A stretch of DNA of 64,000 nt from Bretschneidera sinensis (lineage: Eukaryota; Streptophyta; Magnoliopsida; Brassicales; Akaniaceae): the NCBI GenBank assembly GCA_023935145.1, contig CM043697.1, positions 59,954,001 to 60,018,000 of the forward strand, in the 5' to 3' direction. Positions 1-10,570 of the stretch are shown in pieces. Within the stretch, counting starts at the first letter, position 1; the number at the start of each line of letters is the position of its first letter. The notes beneath the pieces are model-generated. The model saw only the letters and a list, made by a program, of their open reading frames with translations. It was not told the DNA's origin and searched no databases. The position numbers and the translations under genes are program-made.

Positions 1-1131
1 GTCTCACCCTTTGGTCTCTCTGATTTCGCGCGACCAAAGCCGTTCCTTCGTGCCGCCGCCACTGTTACCACCGTTGAGCTCCAGCGACCCAACCCCACGC
101 CGATTGACCCCTAGCTGCCGTCGTCAGCTTGGTTGACGGCCTCCCAGTCGCGACCAAGGAAGCACGAGGGTCTTCCCTCTGTTAACAGAGGAAATATGAT
201 AACTTGGTTGTAATTTTATTTTTATCTTATTATCTATTTTTAATTTTGAAAAAAAGGTAAAAAAATAATAAAAATAGTATCCACCTTATGAGTAATGGAT
301 TCAGTTGAGCCAAACTGAATCCTTTGTGCGACCATTCATGATGCATTATATTTGGTCACAGAAGATTTGTTGTATAAGGTTTTTGATTCATATAAGTTTG
401 TTGAAAAAATTGATATTTCTCAAACTAATTATGTTTTTCAAGCCCTTGTGCGATTTGCTAGGTACCAAGATGCTTTTTGGACAAAAACAAAGTTGAATGG
501 TCGTTGTATTTATGATTACTTTTGCTGGATGAAGATTGGGTGTTACTTGCCAAGAGAATTAACTCTGTCCAACGAGGCTTTTCTCGAGCTCCAAAAAGTA
601 CATGATGGGGTTTCTAAAAGAATAGAGAGCTTCATCGTCGATTTTAATCGCAATTGTGGTTTCATTCCCAGTCCATCAAAGTAGGTTAATGATGCTCAAA
701 TCCAACATGAGAATTAAGAAGATGAAGCTTTCAATATCATAAACTTAGAGATGCCTCACAACACACCAGAAGTCTTTGTTGAGCAAGTTGATACAACGAA
801 TTGCAACCATGCCCAAGACAAAAATGAGGAGTTGAGCAATGTTGGGGTTGATAGCCTAGATATTGAAAGGGTGGTCGGTGAAGAAAGTAAACAAGAACAA
901 ACTTCCACGCCTAGAGAAAAGATTGAAGACACGAGTGAGCCAGTGGTTGTTATGCAGACTCCTAGCGTTGATTTTATCCTACCTGTTTGGTTTGAAATTC
1001 ACCAAATTTTTTTCTTTTAGTCGCTTCATTTTTCAAGACCGGCGACAATGCTTCATATTTCAAAGCATCCCATTTATTATTGCTTATTCACTTCAAAACT
1101 CGAGGTCGAGTTTTTTCTAAGTGGTGGAGAA
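1..1131 (+). mobile_element. Internal 3' part of a Ty3-like LTR element, unidentified coding remnants
   Basis: This stretch precedes a recognisable LTR and is read as the downstream internal part of the same element. Bases 1-180 are GC-rich and look formerly coding. Two short open frames follow, 352-684 (110 residues) and 751-1020 (acidic, Glu/Lys/Thr-rich). I recognise no family in either. Just before the LTR, around 1100, comes CTCGAGGTCGAG followed by a T-run and the purine-rich GTGGTGGAGAA, which resembles the end of plant Ty3 chromovirus polyproteins plus polypurine tract. No RT or integrase is visible; they would lie left of the window, or the element is non-autonomous. Confidence 0.45.
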
Positions 1132-1614
1132 TGATGGGTTACAAAAGGGTATGAGGACAAGTTTGTAATTTTGTAACATGGGGGCAAGTTTGTAATTTTA
1201 TAATATGGGGCAAATTTATATTAGGATTAGGGTTTCGTTATTTACAGTATTGGTTTAGGATTAGGGTTCCCAAAATATAATCTCTATATAAGAGATTCCT
1301 ATGTTACTTTTTGAATTAGCTTTGAATCAATAAAATTAGATTGATATTGAGTATCAATTCCTCTCAACCTCTATGGTAGCCTGACTTTTCTCCCTATCCC
1401 CAGGGTAGCCCGATCTTCTCTTCCTATCCCCAGAGTAGCCTGGTTTTCTCCTCCTATCTGCAGGGTAGCTTGGTTTTCTCTTCCAATCCGGTTTCTTTCT
1501 CTCAATTCTTTTTATTCCTATTATGTTCTACATACGTTTGTTTTCTCTTCCAATCCCCAAGGTAACGTGGTTTCTTTTTCTCAATTCTTTTTATTCCTAT
1601 TCTGTTCTACATCA
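1132..1614 (+). repeat. LTR of a Ty3-like element (3' LTR)
   Basis: The repeat runs from TGATG to CATCA, an inverted terminal pentamer typical of an LTR, and follows a purine tract directly. A TATA-like CTATATAAG lies near 1283. Inside are three to four copies of a 30-bp unit (starts at 1394, 1424 and 1454, with a partial copy before) and a duplicated C/T-rich block around 1500-1610. It ends exactly where LINE coding sequence begins at 1615, so the element was probably inserted into that LINE. The other LTR is not in the window. Confidence 0.6.
1369..1483 (+). repeat. 30-bp tandem repeat inside the LTR
   Basis: Units beginning CTATCCCCAGGGTAGCC recur at 30-base spacing (1394, 1424, 1454), with a degenerate unit upstream. 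They lie downstream of the TATA-like box, so they would be in the transcribed part of the LTR. Confidence 0.7.
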
Positions 1615-1619
1615 CTCTT

Positions 1620-2207
1620 TCATTGACTTGGTCTCATGGGAACCTCAAACAACATTAAAATCACCCCCACCACCCATGGAAGGTGCCAACGGTTTCTAAT
1701 AGAAGCCAACTCTTCCCATAAAAGACCCTTATTGCCACAATCTCCAAGCTCATAAACACGGGTCATTACCCAATCCCCATTAACCAAGAGCCCCTTAAAA
1801 ATGGAAGACACTGAATACAAACCCAAATGATCCTCAATCAAATCCAACACTCTTCTATCCCACATGATCAACACTCCCCTCGAGGCACCTATAATTGGCA
1901 AAGCTTTCCTACTGCAAGATCTCAGACCCCAAACACTATGGATAATCGTCTCATTAAAAACCTCCAATTTGGTCTCCTGCAGACGCACCACAACGCTGTA
2001 TCCCTTTTTGACAAGCCATTCAACCTCCTCACATTCCAAGAAATAAATTTCCACCTCATTTGTCAACAAGCGCAACCCTGGCCTCCTCTGACGAACCCAC
2101 CATCTCTGCAACATGACCCCATTGTTCTTCTCATAATTGACATCGAAGGCTAAACTCTTGAGCTCTCTATTGCCCGACTTGGACTGTTTCCTACCCTTTG
2201 AGTGCAA
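1620..2207 (-). pseudogene. LINE apurinic-like endonuclease domain
   Basis: The 195-residue frame shows endonuclease/exonuclease/phosphatase landmarks of plant L1 elements in order: LQETKLE (the conserved Q-E-T-K), SRGVLIMWD, YSVSSIFK and WHLPWVVG. The following GGDFN motif is readable only after a one-base shift near 1660, and an Arg codon there has become TGA. This domain nicks target DNA to prime reverse transcription. It stops at the neighbouring LTR, so no RT follows. Confidence 0.8.
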
Positions 2208-3511
2208 ACAACACTTTTATTTACACTCTTCAACTCATATTCTCTCAATTTCTTCAAATAATCTTATTGTTTGGTCTTCTACCCCAACTAAAGAGACCCC
2301 CACCAACTTATGCAATTTTTAACCCAATTAAGGGACCCAAGCTGAAGCCTTGCAGTTCACAGCAACTTCATCATCCAAGTCCACTCCTAACCATTGATCA
2401 TCTGTAGCCACACTCTCTACCAAAGCCAAATAGGCCTCATTATCAATGCGGCTCCCTCCCTCCTTCCCACAATCTATAGAAAGATGTTCCCCCACATCCA
2501 CCAAACAATCCTCCCTAGCCGCCCCCTTCAACACTGTCTCAGAATCCGTAGGATAAAAAGAGATAGGGGAAGGATCAGAACAAGCCACTGCACCATCCAT
2601 CACAGTCCTAGGATAATCATCAACATTCAATTTATCGAGACATGGTTCACCCACAGGACACTGGCCGTTCCGGAAATCAAGCACCGGAAAATTGATAGGG
2701 GCAGAGGAATTTAGAACAGAGGACTTAGAGCAGAATCCCTCCCTAGAAGACTTAAGAAGAAGATAATCCGTACCTTTTTCATTTAAGAAGGCATCTGACC
2801 CTGGGGATCACTGTCACAACACTCGGCCGGCACAAGCTGATGAGTCCAGGCTCTTTAAAAGATGGCGCCGAAATCAAAAATGGAGGAGAGGAAGGTTGAG
2901 TCACCGGCTCCGGCAAGGAAGCCTCGGGAATAGTCGGAATAGTGTCGCCGGAAAATTCCGCATCACCCTCCACCACTAGCGTCAACGAAGTGCGAGATCA
3001 GAGCACGCTGTCAACAGGGGGACCGAAGCGCAGTGCGATCCAGCTCTTTCTGGTCTTCATGGCCAGCTTCCTCGGCTTTTTAGATCTTTTTCCCAAACCT
3101 GTATCTGGCCCATTCTTGCACAAAACACTAAGGAAGCCCACTGTGCGAGAAGATGCATTAGAATCTTTACTTCTGCTAGGCCCAACATCTGGATCCAAAT
3201 ATTTATCAAAAAAATGGGACGGCCCACGGCCCATTGGTCCCCCAAGACCCGAACCCACTTCAACAGGCTTATCCCCACATCCAGGAAATTTGAAATTCAA
3301 ATTATCCTCAAAGGCCAGTTGTCCTTTACCCTAATCAAAAGCCATAGGACCACTCTCTTGGTTGCGCGGGGATTTCCCCCATCATCTTCAATGCCACCTT
3401 TCACCACCATTACTCAAGACAACTGTTTCACAGAAGATTGCGGTGGTTCAACAACTCCAGAGAGGTCCAATCCACATCTAGGGCAACACCCATTCAACTC
3501 AAGGGAACGGC

Positions 3512-3976
3512 TCACAGCTCAGGCGTGCCCCTCTTAGCTGGTCCCACCTCCTCCTCCTTATCCGCCATTGAAAGAATGCCAGAAATTGGCTCTGAAGATT
3601 TACCCAGCGCAGACAAGGCCCTGAAATCCTCCCACCAGCCATCAGCTGCATCACCTTCCGGAAAAAGCACAAATTTGGATCTTCCACTGGAAATCACCAT
3701 TAACAACACAAAGCGGCCACTTTTGTTCCAGTGCAGCCCCAGGATCAGTGATCTGTTCCAATCTCTCTGTCTTCGAACCCAGACTCTTTCACCTTTTTCA
3801 AACAGAATTCCTTTTAAGATTTTGTAACCCTTCAAACTCTTGCATGTTCAACCAGAAAGGGGTTCTTCTGCCTGGAGAAAATTCAGAAATTCTAAGCACA
3901 TTCTCTGAATGACATTCAATCACGAACACAAAAAAATTTTCTCGACCACAAAAGAACAGCGACACTCTGGCCTCAT
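3512..3976 (-). pseudogene. LINE ORF1-like DUF4283 domain
   Basis: The minus-strand frame carries the pattern of plant LINE N-terminal DUF4283 proteins: an aromatic/Lys-rich segment, then W-N-R, then GRFVLL, then SGRSKFVLFPEG and GWWEDF before a linker. The frame from 3835 is open; upstream, toward 3976, the homology continues in another frame, so at least one frameshift is present. In plant LINEs this domain is thought to bind nucleic acid within the ribonucleoprotein. The downstream part continues into the endonuclease entry. Confidence 0.65.
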
Positions 3977-4689
3977 GTTAATTGCCTCTAAAGTTGAATG
4001 TATTCTGAATTTGATCGTGGAGCCATTAGATTCTTGCAAGCTTTGCAGTTAAAAGCCCCAGAGGTGAAACCATCAGATAAAAATTGCTTTAAGTGGCTAT
4101 TTCAAATCAGACACACATCGCCATTTTCTCTTCTCAAAATCAGTATCGGTTTTGGAGATTTTTGATGATGATCACTGAGTATATTTGATTCTCAGTTGAT
4201 TCGAAGAAACTTTGCTCTAAGACCTGTCTATCATTAATGTTATCAGGAACACAACTTTTACAGAGACTTTTAAGCCCTTAACTTTTCTTTTCTTTTATTT
4301 GCCATTCCATAATTCCATGCACTCTGTCTTTCAATTTATTTTTCACTTTGTACAATTGTCTCTTCAATGATAATGTGAGATCTGGATTCCTTAGTACCTG
4401 ACAATAAGTTATTTTATTGGGTTCACGTCTTTGTGGTAATGAAATATGTTTATGACAATAGTAGTTTGGCTTTATTCTGTATTTAGTCTTTCTTCTTCTT
4501 CAAAATTGAATTTCATTTTTCTGGTTTTTCCTTTGAATGATGACATACTTTTAAATCAAAGTGCATTGTTTGGCATTTCTTTGTTTATTATTCATCTACT
4601 ATTTGTATATAAAGCTATGTGATCGTTTTTTAATATCATGTTTAATTCTTTATTTATTTTTTGTTTTTCTGCTTATGCCTCATATTACT
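3977..4689. other. Noncoding stretch, nothing recognised
   Basis: The first part may be the 5' UTR of the minus-strand LINE. The rest is T-rich, intron-like sequence leading into the LRR gene remnants. No convincing reading frame or repeat. Confidence 0.5.
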
Positions 4690-5636
4690 TGGTAAAGCAA
4701 TTGATGATGAGTTGTCACCCAAGAGGGTCATGGAACAATTGAGTGCTCTTAATCAATCTAATGTTTTTGTTTTGTACTATTTATCATTTTTCAGCTCTCT
4801 GTTAATTTGATGGAACAGTAGGGCATCTTAATTTATCTTTTGCTGCCTTTTCCCGTTTTGTTTGTTTCTTCCTCTCCCCAATGTAGTTTTCTCTCTGTGA
4901 ATTTAATGCTTTAATTTAGTTTTAATCCCATTTAACCTTTTGGGGCTGAATGCTTAAAAGGGAAGTATGTTTAACTGCCTCTATCTCTTCCTCTTCCCGA
5001 TGGGCAGTGACCTCCTGCAAAGCATGATTGGCTGAGAGTTGTTGGGCATCATCACTCAAAGGCAGCAGACAGAGTGATATTCACATGTTCAAGCACCCAG
5101 CGATCAATTTACTAATTCCAGATGAGGGGCTAGAATTTGGAGCAAGTGATGTTAGGGTTGATTTTAGTATTTGGAAGCATTTGAAGGAATTGAAGTCAGG
5201 GTTTCAACTATCAAAGAACTTCTCTCTGCAATTCAGGTATTGATAATTGAGTAGTATGCTTTGTACTTCTGGTGTGGCTTTCTTGTGTTCTGGAAATTAT
5301 AAGTGAAAAATTCAGTAATTTCTGGATGCAGATTGATAGTTTGTGTGTTTGGATGTATGCTTTTTATACAATGACATCTTTTTTTTTTCTTCTTCTTGCA
5401 GATACCTTCCTCCAGAATTTGGCTGGCTAAAGGATTTGGAGTATTTGGATCTTTCATTTAATAAATAAAGATTTTTCCACTGAATAAGTTATTTGAATTC
5501 CATGATATAGTTGAAAGTTGCTAATAGTAAAATTAGTGGAACTATCTTCGGTTTGTCCTCATTGCAAAGATTGGAGAACTTGGACCTGTCAAATAATTGG
5601 TTGACATCTTTGGGTTTTCAAAATTTTATTCTTCAG
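4690..5636 (+). pseudogene. Decayed leucine-rich-repeat gene with intron retained
   Basis: An exon ends at 5236 (CAG|GTATTG) and the next begins at 5402 after a pyrimidine tract and TTGCAG; joining them keeps the frame. The first exon (from about 5028) carries HPAINLLIPDEGLEFG and LKSGFQLSKNFSLQF. The second reads YLPPEFGWLKDLEYLDLSF, then stops, then LSSLQRLENLDLSNNWL, two clear LRR units, and ends at 5636 before GTACC. At least three in-frame stops disrupt the second exon. A possible earlier exon lies near 4690-4760. The LRR type resembles plant intracellular LRR proteins rather than receptor kinases, but I cannot name the gene. Intron retention means this is not a processed copy. Confidence 0.7.
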
Positions 5637-5969
5637 GTACCAATAATTATTTATTTCGTACTTAAAAAATCTTATCTGCATTTTTATGTTAAAGTATTTG
5701 GACCTGTTCTGTGATTTTTCTTTATCTAGAGCTGTTGCGCCATTCATATTAGAGGCCATTGTATAATTTTCACAATCTCAACCCTCATACCCCCCACCCT
5801 AATCCACACACTTTTCTTTCTGCTTTTGTTATGCTGGCATATTTTTAAAAATTGGCCTTTATCTTTATCAGACTATATCATCTTCATACATTTTGTTCTC
5901 TTTATATAATATATTCTGACACTCACTAATCTCTCACTCTCTTTTACCTCACCAGTCTCGTTTTGAAGT

Positions 5970-5970
<1 letters not shown>

Positions 5971-6058
<88 letters not shown>
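5971..6058. repeat. (AG)44 microsatellite
   Basis: 88 uninterrupted bases of AG dinucleotide, directly upstream of a truncated LINE. Confidence 0.98.
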
Positions 6059-6059
<1 letters not shown>

Positions 6060-6064
6060 ATTTA

Positions 6065-6672
6065 TGGGTTTCAATGTTTTTTTTGAGGGAAGGTTGTATC
6101 TGTTAGCAGAATAGTTAGTAGTGTTTTAGGAAAGAACATGAGGAGTGGGATGGATTCTCGTGGGTGGATGTCTAAGAAAGGAAGAGGGGCTTATGGTGTA
6201 GGAGTGTGGAAATGGATTCACAATGATTGGGAAGCTTTGGGTCCACGTCTTTGGGTGAAAGTTGCTGATGGGAGGAGAACCCGACTTTGGCATGATACGT
6301 GGTTCGGGAACACGCCTCTTAAAGATCGGTTCTTGGAGATCTTTGCAATTGTGAGGGATAAAGATGCTCTTATTTCTTCTTGTATCTCGGTGATTAATGG
6401 TGTTATTTCGTGGAATGTGCTTTTAATTTGAAATGTTCATGACTGGAAGGTTGCGAGGGTGCAAAGTTTTTTGGAATCTTTGTATAGTTATAAGCTGGAT
6501 TTATCTAAAGAAGATATGATGAGTTGGAAGGATAGCCCGGGTAAAGGTTTTGAGGTGAAATCTTTCTATAAGTTCCTTTTGGCCGGGGCTTATGCGGATG
6601 GTTCCTCCAATTTCCCTTGGAAAGTAATTTGGTGCTTCGGCACCCCAAGTAAAGTGAGTTTCTTCTAGGCCA
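6065..6672 (+). mobile_element. LINE 3' fragment, copy 1 (zf-RVT region)
   Basis: Two frames, 6138-6431 and 6459-6668, give the C-terminal region of a plant LINE: YGVGVWKWI, then LWHDTWFG and LKDRFLEIFAI, then NVHDW (after a TGA), SWKDSPGKGFEVKSFYKFL and FPWKVIW, ending with KVSFF. This is the zf-RVT region downstream of reverse transcriptase. It is truncated at both ends: the RT core is absent on the left and the fragment stops abruptly near 6668 without the family's 3' UTR. It is related to copies 2 and 3. Confidence 0.8.
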
Positions 6673-7176
6673 TCACTACAAAAAGTTCACCTAGATCTTT
6701 CGCTTTATATACTGATTAGCACACAAGACAATGGTTATTGACAAGGTTTTTGTTGTGTTATGCAATGTTGAAGTTCTAGTTGATTAAAAATGTCAAGTGC
6801 AAAAACCAAGAAGCAAAATGCGGACAGAATAGATTCTTTTGGTGTAGCAATTCCTTCTAAACTTTAATTATAAAAACTGAAAATGGCTTATTATAGTGTA
6901 GCAATGCCTAATGTCTTCCTTATGAAGACATCACATACGCCCTCCTTTATGTCTTCATGTCTTCTTATCAAAGTCGCTACGGCACATTACTTTTTATGAT
7001 ACTTGTTAAGTCCAGACCCCAAATAAATTCACAAGACAATCTGCACCCTTGAATATGGAGTAGAAGCAAAATGTATTGTCCGTGGCTGTACACCAATTAA
7101 GGATAAGAATGGCACTGAAGATTCCTCATCTGCAGTTATTTTGGGATCCAAGAAAGAAACGATGGACCAATTTATC

Positions 7177-7338
7177 TGTTGAGAGGTTTTCTAATTAGAT
7201 ATGTATTAGGTTTCCTAATTTTTCTTTGTTTATGTTTCCTATTCGTATTAGGATTTATATTTATATTTATAGTTGTATTAGTTTGTTTATTAGATAATAG
7301 TAATAAGAGTTCTACAATATTTCTATTCAATCTCAACA
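7177..7338 (+). repeat. 5' LTR of TRIM-like element
   Basis: 162 bp, TG..CA. It is about 45 bp longer than its partner because of short blocks (after GAGAGGTTTT and around TTAGTTTGTTTATTAG) absent from the right LTR. Confidence 0.9.
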
Positions 7339-7350
7339 TGGTATCAGAGC
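7339..7350 (+). promoter_or_regulatory. Primer binding site (tRNA-iMet)
   Basis: TGGTATCAGAGC lies immediately after the LTR; it is complementary to the 3' end of plant initiator methionine tRNA, the usual Ty1-copia primer. Confidence 0.93.
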
Positions 7351-8240
7351 TCATGGTTTGGGATCCTGGTGGTATTTGAGTAAACCCTCTTTAAAGAAAC
7401 AAAAAAATCTAGTTTTTAGCATTTGTTTTGTTTTTTACAGTATACTCAACCAAACCACCATAGTGTTTGCTGATTTGTCTTTCCAGCGATCACCACCATA
7501 GTATTCGCCGTCTCAGGCGAGCAAAACCCAAGATTTCTGAGAGCTTCTGTCTTTCAGGCGATTTCAACAGCTTTCCGGTGAGTTTCCGACGAGACTCCGA
7601 CGTCGACTCAGCGATTAGAGAGCAACCCATCCACAAACGCTCCATTCTGAATGTTGTCCAATATTTGCTGGATCACAACCCAGTTTTAGATTCGGATCCA
7701 TTTTGTGTTTATCGTTCAGATTCAGATTATGTCTATGGTTTTCTATTTTTCTTGAAGAAGATGAAGTAAAAGAAGAATAAAAAAAAGGAAAGAAGAAGGA
7801 GAAGAGGAAGAGTTTCTAACCCGGATCCGTTAGCCTATGCTTTGTATTGTTGTTTTGTGTGTTTCAGTTGAAGAAGGAGAAGAAGAGAGTTTCTGACCTC
7901 GATGTTGATGTTGTTGACCCGATGTTGATGTTTTTAACCCGATCCGACTTGTGTTGGTGTTGATATCCTCCCTACTCATTGATTGCAGCTCATTAAAGTC
8001 AAAGTTAGTAAAAAACAAGACAAAAAGTCAAAGTCTTGTTGATCTAGTGTTCTCGGATCTTGTCTCATTAGGTGGTACCGACATGGTGACCTAATTGTTT
8101 GTCGTGGGTGTGGAGCCCCAACATGTTCTCATAGGTTATTGTAATTTATGGGTTTGGGTTTATTTGTTTCAGATTGAATCAAATTTGTTATTGGTATGGG
8201 TTTATTTGTAACAAGTTGATGCATGTGTATGCTCTAACTT

Positions 8241-8366
8241 GAGGGGGAGTGTTGAGAGGTTTCCTAATCTTTCTTAGTTTATGTTTTCTATTATGTTTCC
8301 TATTCCTATTAGGATTTATATTCAATTATAATAAGAGTTCTACAATATTTTTATTTAATCTCAACA
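8241..8366 (+). repeat. Polypurine tract and 3' LTR of TRIM-like element
   Basis: GAGGGGGAG (8241-8249) primes plus-strand synthesis and abuts the 117-bp LTR (8250-8366) that ends CTCAACA before the TTATC duplication. Confidence 0.9.
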
Positions 8367-9141
8367 TTATCTGTAAGCGGCAAATGGCGAGCAAGATGAG
8401 AGAGAAAGAGCTGACTGAGGCACACAAACAGCTCATGAAGAAATAAGAAGTCCATTCTCAGAGCACGTATAGAATGAAAGTTTATGAGGCAAGTTAAGAG
8501 AAAATCAACTTGAAGGTGAACCAGCGTAGAAAGATGCTGAAACTTGAGTTGTAAATGAAGCTGGAAGAGTGCCAGAGAATGACTGAGGCGTTTGCTGAAT
8601 TAGCGAGGAGGAGAATGTAGGAGAGGAACTTGAGATGCTTGGAATTAGTTTTTGTGTTTGTTGTTGCTTTGAGCTGCTAAATATCTGATGTTGTTTTTCA
8701 ACCATGATGGAAAAGAGACGCTTACTACCCTCTTCATTTGGATTCAAAATATATATAAAAAATGGATTCAAAATAGCCTCTTTTATCTTCAAATGGTTGA
8801 ATTCAAACATAGACATGTAATTTGCATATATAGTTGTTAAAATAAAAAGAAGTGCGGTTTAGCTGTTGCTTTTCCTTAACGAAGGGCTCTCTTGGGTGGT
8901 GCCCGTTTATATGGAATGTTCAAGATTGGAAAGTTGAGGAGGTCGCGATGTTTTTGGATTCACTATATTCTTCTAGAATTGAGGTGGGGAGGGAGAATGA
9001 GATGAAATGGAGGCCTAGATCGGATAAAGGCTTTATGGTTAAAGATTATTACAACATTCTTGTTGATAATGATAGTACAATTGTTCATCCTAATTTTCCT
9101 TGGAAAGCTATTTGGTGCGCTTGAACCCCCAAGAAATTTAG

Positions 9142-9166
9142 TTTTTTTTTTTTTTTTTTTTTTTTT
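9142..9166 (+). repeat. 25-T homopolymer inside LINE coding sequence
   Basis: The run sits where the family has a short Phe-Phe-coding T stretch (compare VCFFAREASWER in copy 3), so it looks like slippage expansion rather than an insertion. Confidence 0.85.
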
Positions 9167-9632
9167 GTGTGGGAGGCTTATTGGGATAGAATTCTTACTA
9201 TTGACAATCTTCAAAGGCAGGGGAAAGTCTTGGTCAGCATGTGTTATATTTGTAAGGAGAAGGCCGAGTCCCTTTTTCATCTCTTGGTGGAGTGCTCCTT
9301 GGCTAGAAACTTGTGGAAAATGTCTTATAGAATTATGGGGGTCTATTAGGTGGTTGCAGGGCTCGTGAGAGATGAAATTGGGGCTTGGAGTGGTTTGAAG
9401 GCTTTAAGGAGGTAAAAAAAGCTTTAGAGTTAATTCCACACTCTATTTGGTGGATAGTGTGGAGAGAGAGGAACCAAAGAACCTTCGATGGTATAGAAAG
9501 GCCGACTGCTACTATTAGAGATAATTGGTTTAACTCTTAATTTTTGGGTTAGGGGCAATTTCTTTGTAAATAACGAGGATCTTTTAGATTTGGTGGAGTT
9601 ATTACATTGTAAATAGTCTTTGGCTTTTTGGT

Positions 9633-9647
9633 GCACCCTCTTGGTGC
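9633..9647 (+). other. LINE 3' UTR hairpin, copy 2
   Basis: GCACCCTCTTGGTGC forms a 5-bp stem (GCACC/GGTGC) with a CTCTT loop, about 20 bases before the A-rich tail. The same 15 bases occur in LINE copy 3 (13827-13841). Confidence 0.75.
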
Positions 9648-9689
9648 TTCTTAATAAAATTTTTATTTATAAAACAAAAATAAAAACAA

Positions 9690-10370
9690 AAAGAGATTGG
9701 AAAGAAACTTTGTATTATTGTGTTATGTATTACATAGACAAATCTATGTTTAAAGACTAAACCTAAGGTTATAATAAATCAAGAAACTAAACTAATTAGG
9801 AAACTAATACATAGAAACTAGGAAACTGATATATCTTAACAGCCCCTCTCAAACTCAAGGTGGTGATGTAGACACGACTTGAATTTCTAAACCAAATCGA
9901 AGACCCACAGAATAGAAATGCTATGCGTAGAAATCCAAGATTTGACAATAACATAAAAAACTGTTGTCAAGTTTTGAATAAAAGCAAAGATCTTGATAGA
10001 GATCAAAATAACCTAATAAAATTAACGGTCCCACGCAAATAAGGATCTGTGCAGCAGCCACAAAATGGGAATTTGATAGAATATAGAATAAGGATATACA
10101 AACAAAAACAAATCCCAACGAAAAGGTAGAATAAATTGGGTTGGTAAGTAATACCACTTCCCATAGAGAATGACAACTTTGATGAAGAACTCCATAGGTT
10201 GATACCAAGCTTTGATGAAGAACTCCATAGGTTGATACCAAGCTTTGATGGAGAACACTGCAGAAGTAATTTCCAAGCTCACCTCCTTGCACGTGCCCTC
10301 GCTGGAAACAAGAAAAGAACCCAAACATGGATCAAAACAAAGTGAAAGGTACGAGCCCGGCTCTAACACC
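9690..10370 (-). mobile_element. Possible copia-type remnant, minus strand
   Basis: On the minus strand a purine tract (complement of 9842-9858) precedes TGTTAAGATATATC, an LTR-like start at 9841 that runs leftward in AT-rich sequence. About 500 bases away, the complement of 10360-10370 reads GGTGTTAGAGC, a degraded version of the copia primer site. The matching second LTR was not found, so this is a weak call. The interior holds a 33-bp tandem duplication and no recognisable protein. Confidence 0.3.
10177..10242. repeat. 33-bp tandem duplication
   Basis: The unit CTTTGATGAAGAACTCCATA... repeats exactly at 10177 and 10210, with a third partial copy at 10243. Confidence 0.9.
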
Positions 10371-10570
10371 CTTTTCACAAGACTGGGTGAGGATTATCGA
10401 GGGATATATACATAAGGGGATTACTAGGATTCAAGACCGAAACTTGAGAAAGCGACAACCTTCATCACAAGCAATAACCTTAATCATAGAGTTTGAATAT
10501 AGTAAAACAATGGAAAGATCACGCCCAAAAACCTTGGGAGCCGGAGTAAATCGGTTAGAACTGATGTAAC

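Larger units (their letters stand above)
1615..3976 (-). mobile_element. L1-type LINE, 5' half (ORF1-like plus endonuclease), interrupted at 1614
   Basis: Read on the minus strand, the element opens near 3976 with a DUF4283-like leader, continues through a proline/serine-rich linker (about 3300-2330) and enters an endonuclease domain (2207-1620). The reverse transcriptase that should follow is missing and the break coincides with the end of the LTR at 1614, so the rest is probably left of the window beyond that LTR element. Several stops and frameshifts show it is dead. Confidence 0.75.
7177..8366 (+). mobile_element. Complete TRIM-like non-autonomous copia-type element
   Basis: 1190 bp bounded by LTRs 7177-7338 and 8250-8366, each running TGTTGAGAGG to CTCAACA. 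A perfect 5-bp target duplication TTATC flanks it (7172-7176 and 8367-8371). A primer site for initiator Met-tRNA follows the left LTR and the purine tract GAGGGGGAG precedes the right LTR. The 911-bp interior has no gag or pol; short frames inside are not protein-like. It must have moved with proteins supplied by another copia element. The small size and intact ends fit the TRIM class. Confidence 0.92.
7006..8640 (+). pseudogene. Unidentified coiled-coil gene split by a TRIM-like element
   Basis: Outside the inserted element two blocks (about 7026-7171 and 8367-8640) read as one protein. If the insert and one copy of TTATC are ignored, the frame passes without a break across the insertion, from KKETMDQFI into CKRQMASKMREKELTEA. 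The right block is rich in Lys, Glu, Arg and Met and looks like a charged coiled coil; it holds several stops (CAG or TGG type changes to TAA/TAG). The left block contains CIVRGC. I do not recognise the family. The pseudogene must be older than, or contemporary with, the insertion. Confidence 0.5.
8852..9665 (+). mobile_element. 5'-truncated LINE, copy 2, with 3' UTR
   Basis: The coding remnant starts near 8852 (SLGWCPFIWNVQDWKVEEV), continues with GFMVKDYYNIL and FPWKAIW, is broken by a 25-base T run, and resumes as VWEAYWDRILTIDNLQRQG, then CYICKEKAESLFHLLVECS (zf-RVT cysteines and histidine). A noncoding 3' UTR follows with a small hairpin at 9633-9647 and an AT-rich tail around 9650-9690. 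The RT core is absent, as expected for 5' truncation during target-primed reverse transcription. Confidence 0.8.

Noticed and set aside
7339..7350. tRNA gene at sites resembling tRNA-iMet
   Set aside because: Only the 12-base primer complement is present; no cloverleaf follows. Same for 17834 and 25181.
7467..7769. 100-residue frame inside the TRIM-like element
   Set aside because: No gag features; lies in a typical copia-type untranslated interior and has no relatives I recognise.
9921..10378. Two overlapping minus-strand frames with hydrophobic stretches
   Set aside because: Repeat-driven (33-bp duplication) and low in protein-like composition; no family recognised.
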